A DNA stretch of 17,136 bases from assembly GCA_023390155.1 (NCBI GenBank), contig JAEWDJ010000190.1:1-17136 (forward strand), given 5' to 3'. A program made the translations under genes and the position numbers. Origin of the DNA: Actinomycetes bacterium. Its GTDB lineage: Bacteria > Actinomycetota > Actinomycetes > Actinomycetales > Microbacteriaceae. Shown here one piece after another: positions 13,401-17,136 of this stretch; position 1 is the first letter of the stretch, and each line of letters opens with the position of its first letter. The notes beneath the pieces are model-generated. The model searched no databases. It was not told the DNA's origin and saw only the letters and a list, made by a program, of their open reading frames with translations.

Positions 13401-13879
13401 TGCTCGTCGACGGGACGGTGGTCATGACCGCCACCCCCTCGGCGACGACCTGGACGAGCTACACCACGCCGACGTTCACCGTCACGGCGGGCGCGCACAC
13501 CGTCGCCTTCCGGGGCTCCGCACCCACGGGCGACGCCACGGCCTTCGTCGACGCGGTCGGGCTGGACGCGGTGCCGGCGGCCGGTCTCGCGGTCGCGACG
13601 ACGGCCTCCACCTGGTCGCTCTGCGTCGGCCACGAGGCCTATGTCGCCGTCTACGCCATCAACAAGGCCGGTCGCCCCACCGACATCCGGGTGGGGGCGG
13701 CCGGCGCCGAGAAGAAGGAGTCCGCCGTGGCGGCGGGAGCGGCCGCCTACGGCCTGTTCGCCACCTCGAGCGCGACGCTCGCGGCGGGGTCCGCGCTGGT
13801 CGCCTCCTACTACTGGGACGGCACCGGCCACTACTCCCGGCAGACCCCGTCGTACGCCGCGATCGACTGCTCGGCGTGA
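10499..13879 (+). CDS. Secreted multidomain glycoside hydrolase (clan GH-A, GH39-like) with C-terminal binding modules
   Basis: This 1126-residue exported enzyme opens with a clear signal peptide (MTRSLLSRG, hydrophobic core, cleavage near PADAS-DA). Residues about 35-355 form a (beta/alpha)8 barrel. YYNEPNGSW supplies the acid/base Glu194, and MSEFGW supplies the nucleophile Glu291, the paired NEP/EFG pattern of clan GH-A families such as GH39. A beta-sandwich (about 365-465) follows, then an Ig-like domain (about 470-555) and a chitobiase-C-terminal-like domain with YTTDGSTPT (about 560-640). Next come a Cys-containing module (CADEDGTCYFSG, about 641-715), two related jelly-roll modules beginning NGGFEKP and NAGFESP (about 717-870 and 873-1020), and a final domain with two Cys. 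ATG 10499 is preferred over an in-frame ATG at 10460, which would put 13 residues before the signal peptide. No membrane or LPXTG anchor is seen. The substrate is unknown; a plant or microbial heteroglycan is likely. Confidence 0.8.
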   Translation: MTRSLLSRGLGAAMAVLLASGALVAVSALPADASDAVTVTVDPDTVVQSDFLGIGVNVIPGSLMSGTTDLGYTDADWAVDSARIARLRPKVARIWFQTDWMEPTKGDYTFTSDRMLAFYRYLDAFKEAGTDVELNFGWKVGSTIQPWYSIPGVDPWTSAPNDIPAYARAASALLDQLINTRGYDNVKYLTYYNEPNGSWDFEAPGDQMAYYLTMAKAVSEQLKTDGLRDDVKIWGPEESGAPAWTAYMAANGGDAFDQYSFHTYGDSYGSVAGSIAARTSVAGGKPVNMSEFGWSSDTASGWDSGYANYVIAGANNGLHSMLVWQLNGVWTADPDGDTNGTYNLWDSVLLGLKPRNTFAAAGLLTRYVPAHSEVIQTASSSGDVRATAFRAADGEYTVLVESKAGTGKDLTVDFGALDLGRPVHRIAYTGAVAPDENALLPASSATIPATTSFSDTLGGDYTVAVYTTAAPAVQVAMSDASATVASGSTLALGAQVIDGAAGVAWSVDGTGNGTVSSTGVYTPPTVTTERTVAVIATSTADPTARGVSLVTVTPAPSATVVAPPTFSLPSGVYDGSRVLTLATTTAEAQIRYTTDGSTPTATSTLYQHPIVLAESTTRLYRAAAFAPGLTSSGSTSRLYKVGAVSDGPDGYTLCADEDGTCYFSGQQSVAFGGDGLFSYQTRTGDTPCTTAELGDPNPGVEQHCYVSPTIPDHYPIVTITNGGFEKPAGTKTKTGPFTNGWTFNTRSGIQNAQGPLGPGTPPEGSQVAYLKTDAGVQGEISQELNFPSGTFQLAFDLSGRSGYPAQTFDVLYDTTVIGSFTVSSTTSYTAVRSALFASAGGKHTVTFRATAPSGDRTAFIDDVRVELPAAPAVPALANAGFESPATTNVKSAPFSDGWAFVGTAGIQHNGSAFGAATAPEGTQTALLQSKDGSVGSFSQSVDFVPGDYRVTFQAAKRPGYATLQPIQVLVDGTVVMTATPSATTWTSYTTPTFTVTAGAHTVAFRGSAPTGDATAFVDAVGLDAVPAAGLAVATTASTWSLCVGHEAYVAVYAINKAGRPTDIRVGAAGAEKKESAVAAGAAAYGLFATSSATLAAGSALVASYYWDGTGHYSRQTPSYAAIDCSA

Positions 13880-13894
13880 GCGATGCCGGAGCGG

Positions 13895-14602
13895 TCAGCG
13901 CAGCAGCTCGGGGACGATGACGGTCTCGCCGCCGTCGTCTCCGACCTGGTGGACGCGCCCGCCGTCGCGATCGGCGAGGAACTCCACCGGCCGCCCGTCC
14001 CGGTAGACGATGCCGGTGTCCTCGTCGAGGGCGAAGCCGGCGGCGAGCCGTCCGGTGGCGACAGCGGCGCGGTGGGCTGGCCGCCGACCTGGCTGCGAGT
14101 CGTAGTGCACGGCCAGCGAGCCCGGGAGGAAGCCGAGCCCGTCCACGGCCTCGGCGGTCCCGGGCCCGAATGACGAGGTCGTGCCCCCGCTGTGCCAGCA
14201 CAGCGCACCCGCCGACGTCCCGCCGAGTACCGTCCCGCGGCCCCAGGCGTCGCGCAGCACGGCATCGAGCCCGTGGGCGCGCCAGACCGCGAGGAGGTTG
14301 ACGACGCTGCCGCCGCCGGCCCAGACCACGTCGGCCCAGCCCACGATCTCCTCCAGCGGCTCGTCCGTGCGGCCGAAGAGCCGGAGATGCCGGGCCGCGA
14401 CACCCGCCCGGCGCGCGGCGTCGAGTTCCTGCGACTCCACATGCCGCTGGTCGCCTCCCGCCGTGCCGATGTACAGCACGCGGGGCGCGCGGCCGGTCAC
14501 CCCCGTGAGCCCGACCGCGTGCAGCTGGAGCGGAGAGCACTCGACGTCCCCGCGGTCCGAGGGGCGCCACCCGCCACAGGTCGCGACGATGGCGCCCGTC
14601 AC
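13895..14602 (-). CDS. Peptidase S51 family protein (peptidase E / cyanophycinase-like)
   Basis: This 235-residue cytoplasmic protein has the S51 fold. A Rossmann-like start (VTGAIVATCGG) leads to WAGGGSVVNLLAVWR. The nucleophile is Ser130 in GGTSAGALCW, with His166 in AVHYDSQP and the acidic ALDEDTG (Asp193-Glu194-Asp195). Family members cleave Asp-X dipeptides (PepE) or cyanophycin-derived peptides; many actinobacterial members are uncharacterised. The GTG start at 14602 forms a GTGA overlap with the stop of the GH2 gene, so its translation is coupled to that enzyme. A longer open frame in the same phase continues upstream to 15637, but it is the GH2 gene read in another frame. The gene converges on the secreted glycosidase with 15 bases between stops. 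Why a peptidase is coupled to a glycosidase is unclear. Confidence 0.83.
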   Translation of the reverse strand: MTGAIVATCGGWRPSDRGDVECSPLQLHAVGLTGVTGRAPRVLYIGTAGGDQRHVESQELDAARRAGVAARHLRLFGRTDEPLEEIVGWADVVWAGGGSVVNLLAVWRAHGLDAVLRDAWGRGTVLGGTSAGALCWHSGGTTSSFGPGTAEAVDGLGFLPGSLAVHYDSQPGRRPAHRAAVATGRLAAGFALDEDTGIVYRDGRPVEFLADRDGGRVHQVGDDGGETVIVPELLR

Positions 14603-17136
14603 GCGACGGCCACCCGCTGAGCGTTCCACGCCCGCACGGCGAGCACGGAGTCGGCGCCGGCCGGCAGCTGGAGGGGCACACGCCGGCTCTCGCCGGGCAG
14701 CAGCCCGAAGCCGTTGTCGTCGAGCATCGCGCCGACACCGTGGGGGAAGCCGTCGACCACGACCTGGAACGCCGGGACGGCGCCGCGGTTCTCCACGATC
14801 AGGGCCTCGTCTTCGAGCCGCGCCGCCAGGGTCGTCCGCGGCAGGTCGAGGAGCGGCGCGGGCCGGTCCTCGGCGTAGGCGGCGATGAGCGGACGGACGT
14901 CCACGTCCCAGAGGTCGTCGATCGGCCGCTCCTCGATCCGGCGGACGGCGTCCGTCTTCGCGTGCGCGTTGAACCAGTACCACTGGTCGCCGACCAGGTC
15001 GCCATGCTCGTCCTCCAGCCGCACGGAGAGCAGGAGCGGCGCCGCCTCGGCCGGGACGGTGCCGCCGAGCACGAAGGGCGAGACGCGGTCGTCGGCCGCG
15101 ACGGCGACCGGGGCCGAGCGCTCCGCCACGATCCGGAGACGCGCATCCCAGAGACGCGCCGTTACCCTGCCGCGAAGGCCCTCCGGGCTGTCGTTGGCGA
15201 CGTGGACGGCGGCGGTGAACTCCTCCCCGGCCGCCCAGTCGAGCCGGTCGGTCACGGCGAACGCACTGCGCGCGGCGCTGAACCGCTTCGCCTGGTAGTA
15301 CGAGAGCTTGGGCCGTCCGTAGTAGTCCACGACCGCCCAGGAGGCACCCGGGAAGACCTCGCCGAGCTTGTAGAACCAGTAGGCGCTGGTGTGCTCCCCC
15401 GAACGCGCGCGTACCATCTCCGAGGCGAACCGCAACGCCTCCCCCTGCGCGACCTGGCTGTACTCGATGAAGGTCGCCCAGTCGCGCACCGGACCGTAGT
15501 CGGCGTAGCGCAGTTGCTTGAGCACATCCACCAGGGAGAACTGCGCCTGATGCTGGAGGATCGCGCCGTGCGCGGGAGGCGGCCACTCCTCGAGCAGCGC
15601 CGGGTCGAGGAACTCGGCCATGCTCGCGAGGTCGCACTGGCTCGACAGGCCGTACTCGCCGAGCACCGCCTGATCCATCGACCGGTAGCCCGCGTCGATC
15701 GGCCAGCCCTCGTGGTAGACCCGGTAGTTATGCTCGTCGCCGCCCCACGGGCTCGTGCGGTGGAACGGCCGCGAGTCGTCGTAGTGGGCGACCCGACGGC
15801 CGATCAGGATGAGGGGATCATCCCCGGCGATCGGGCGGGGGTTCTCGTTGCCGCCGCCCCACATCACCAGGGAGGGGTGCGATCGCAGGGACCGCACGAT
15901 GCGGGAGACCTGCTCGTCGACGACCGCCAGGTCGGTGCCCGACGCATCCGGAAGGCCGAACGTGAGCGGGAACTCCTGGTAGACCAGGATCCCCAGCCGG
16001 TCGCACTCCTCGTAGAAGCGCTCGCTCTCGACGATGCCGCCGCCCCAGGCACGCAGCATCTGCAGGCCGCCGCGCACGGTCAACTGCAGCAGGTGGGCGT
16101 CGATGTCGAACGGGCGCCGCGCCAGCGGGTCGGTCCAGCACCAGTTCGCGCCCTTGACGAACAGCGGGCGCCCGTTGATGACGAAGCGCCAGCGGTAGAA
16201 CTCCTCCGTCGACCAGTCCGGGACGCCGGCCATCTCGACCGTGCGTATCCCGAAGCCCGTCGAGGCCGCGCCGTCGCCGTACTCGAGGTCCGCCTCGTAC
16301 AGGGGCTGGTCGCCGTAGCCGAAGGGCCACCACAGGCGGGGCTCGAGCACGTCGACGTCGAGCTCCACCCGGTTGAGGCCCCGGCGCGCCCGCAGGTCGA
16401 ACGCCCAGGTCACCAGCGGCGACCCTTCGGGCGTGCGGAGCCGGAGGACACCGCGGCCGTCGCCGGGCGAGTCGGTGCGCGCGACGACGTCGGCCGTCAC
16501 CCGCAGCCGCGCGACGCCCTCGCCGAGCGACACGGTGCGGACGAAGAGGTCGCGCACCTCCGTCTCCGGCACCCGCTCCAGCCGGACTCCGCGCCAGAGG
16601 CCCAGGCTGATCAGGTGACCGTAGTGCCAGCCCCAGCCGGGCGAGCCCTTCATGACGCCGTGCCAGTCGTGCGGCGGCGGGGAGATGCGGACGACGATCT
16701 CGTTGCTCTCGCCGGGGAGGAGCAGGGAGGTCACGTCGACCTCCGGGCCGCCGAACATCCCGGTGTGGCGGCTCACCGGCTCGCCGTTGACGTAGACGGT
16801 CGCCGCGTAGTCGATGCCGTCGAAGACCAGGCGGGCGCGCACGCCGGACCAGTCCGCGGGCAGCTCGAAGCGCCTGGCGTACCACCACTCCTGCTGCTCG
16901 ACCCGGGTGCGGCGGAAGAACCACGGCCAGCGCTCGGGCACACCGTGCTCGACCAGTTCGTCGTAGGTGTTGCCGTCGAGGAGCGGGTCCGGCAGGGCGC
17001 CGGCCGCGACCAGCGCGCCCTGCACCGTCCCGGGCACGGCGGCCTCCACCCACGCGGAGCGATCCGTGTCGGGGCGGTACCAGTCGACGGGGTCGCCCTG
17101 CGGTTTCGCCTCGCCCCGCTCCGCCCAGTGCTCGAT
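14599..17136 (-). CDS. GH2 family beta-mannosidase-like enzyme (5' end beyond window)
   Basis: At least 845 residues are visible, and the frame stays open to the right edge. A GTG at 17049 is not the start: codons before it read DPVDWYRPDTDRSAW and continue into VPGTVQGAL, the typical N-terminal 'W-x-x-A-x-V-P-G-T-V' strand of GH2 sugar-binding domains. GLRGR-type beta domains flank a (beta/alpha)8 barrel. The acid/base Glu lies in WGGGNENPRP (codon 15844-15846), and the nucleophile Glu lies in LGEYGLSSQ (codon 15655-15657). The W-x-G-x-NEN form and the PDPLLDGNTYDE and WWPFGYGDQPLY stretches are those of beta-mannosidases. No signal peptide can be judged. Cytoplasmic hydrolysis of manno-oligosaccharides is the likely role, with exo-beta-glucosaminidase as an alternative. 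The S51 peptidase gene follows with a 4-base overlap. Confidence 0.88.
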   Translation of the reverse strand: MEHWAERGEAKPQGDPVDWYRPDTDRSAWVEAAVPGTVQGALVAAGALPDPLLDGNTYDELVEHGVPERWPWFFRRTRVEQQEWWYARRFELPADWSGVRARLVFDGIDYAATVYVNGEPVSRHTGMFGGPEVDVTSLLLPGESNEIVVRISPPPHDWHGVMKGSPGWGWHYGHLISLGLWRGVRLERVPETEVRDLFVRTVSLGEGVARLRVTADVVARTDSPGDGRGVLRLRTPEGSPLVTWAFDLRARRGLNRVELDVDVLEPRLWWPFGYGDQPLYEADLEYGDGAASTGFGIRTVEMAGVPDWSTEEFYRWRFVINGRPLFVKGANWCWTDPLARRPFDIDAHLLQLTVRGGLQMLRAWGGGIVESERFYEECDRLGILVYQEFPLTFGLPDASGTDLAVVDEQVSRIVRSLRSHPSLVMWGGGNENPRPIAGDDPLILIGRRVAHYDDSRPFHRTSPWGGDEHNYRVYHEGWPIDAGYRSMDQAVLGEYGLSSQCDLASMAEFLDPALLEEWPPPAHGAILQHQAQFSLVDVLKQLRYADYGPVRDWATFIEYSQVAQGEALRFASEMVRARSGEHTSAYWFYKLGEVFPGASWAVVDYYGRPKLSYYQAKRFSAARSAFAVTDRLDWAAGEEFTAAVHVANDSPEGLRGRVTARLWDARLRIVAERSAPVAVAADDRVSPFVLGGTVPAEAAPLLLSVRLEDEHGDLVGDQWYWFNAHAKTDAVRRIEERPIDDLWDVDVRPLIAAYAEDRPAPLLDLPRTTLAARLEDEALIVENRGAVPAFQVVVDGFPHGVGAMLDDNGFGLLPGESRRVPLQLPAGADSVLAVRAWNAQRVAVA

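Noticed and set aside
10508..13831. Very long open frame (1107 codons) on the minus strand across the secreted glycosidase
   Set aside because: Translation is Arg/Gly/Val-rich with no domain. It mirrors the G/C third positions of the real plus-strand gene, which has a signal peptide and catalytic motifs.
11530..13920. 796-codon plus-strand frame inside the glycosidase gene
   Set aside because: Arg/Pro-rich shadow frame of high-GC coding DNA, without start signals or domains.
13895..15637. 580-codon minus-strand frame ending in the S51 peptidase
   Set aside because: Only the last 235 residues look like protein. The first part is the GH2 gene in another frame, and the GTGA overlap fixes the peptidase start at 14602.
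1..17136. CRISPR array, IS element, transposase or integrase
   Set aside because: No spaced direct repeats, no terminal inverted repeats with a transposase frame, and no recombinase motifs were seen on either strand.

Overview
The window is 17.1 kb of high-GC DNA with strong G/C preference at third codon positions, TetR regulators, a lipobox lipoprotein and secreted glycosidases. This suggests an actinobacterium, plausibly Microbacteriaceae (inferred from style only; no rRNA or marker gene is present). It reads as chromosomal backbone with one lower-GC accessory insert.

Left part (1-4330). The 3' end of a probable iron-type alcohol dehydrogenase is followed, 11 bases later, by a succinate-semialdehyde-type aldehyde dehydrogenase. 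This two-step oxidation would suit gamma-hydroxybutyrate or a similar alcohol. Convergent to it are a TetR regulator and an alpha/beta hydrolase. The hydrolase frame runs without a stop into the remnant of a drug-export MFS transporter that has lost most of its middle. Next comes a DUF4352-like lipoprotein on the plus strand.

Accessory insert (about 4340-8545). Base composition and codon use drop clearly here. The cargo is two overlapping genes: a cytoplasmic AAA+ ATPase and a large subtilisin-family (S8) protease without a signal peptide. This is the layout of the IetA/IetS pair, known as a plasmid-stabilising toxin-antitoxin module on the Ti plasmid pTiC58 and later as an anti-phage system. 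On the right the insert ends at a sequence resembling the 3' half of a tRNA, from the anticodon loop to the acceptor end, followed by a strong intrinsic terminator. That is the classic remnant of integration into a tRNA gene. No integrase or transposase lies in the window.

Right part (8550-17136). A small two-TM membrane protein is followed by a divergent pair, a TetR repressor and an AHSA1/SRPBCC protein, separated by two matching palindromic operators. Then comes a 1126-residue secreted multidomain clan GH-A glycosidase. Convergent to it is an operon of a GH2 beta-mannosidase-like enzyme (open at the right window edge) and an S51-family peptidase, joined by a GTGA stop/start overlap. The glycosidases suggest breakdown of plant or microbial heteroglycans, with the secreted enzyme acting outside and GH2 inside the cell.

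The ietAS-like island is the main item of biological interest. The system itself is described, so what could be new is this actinobacterial version, its putative C-terminal HTH on the ATPase, its putative built-in inhibitor region on the protease, and its tRNA-linked integration.
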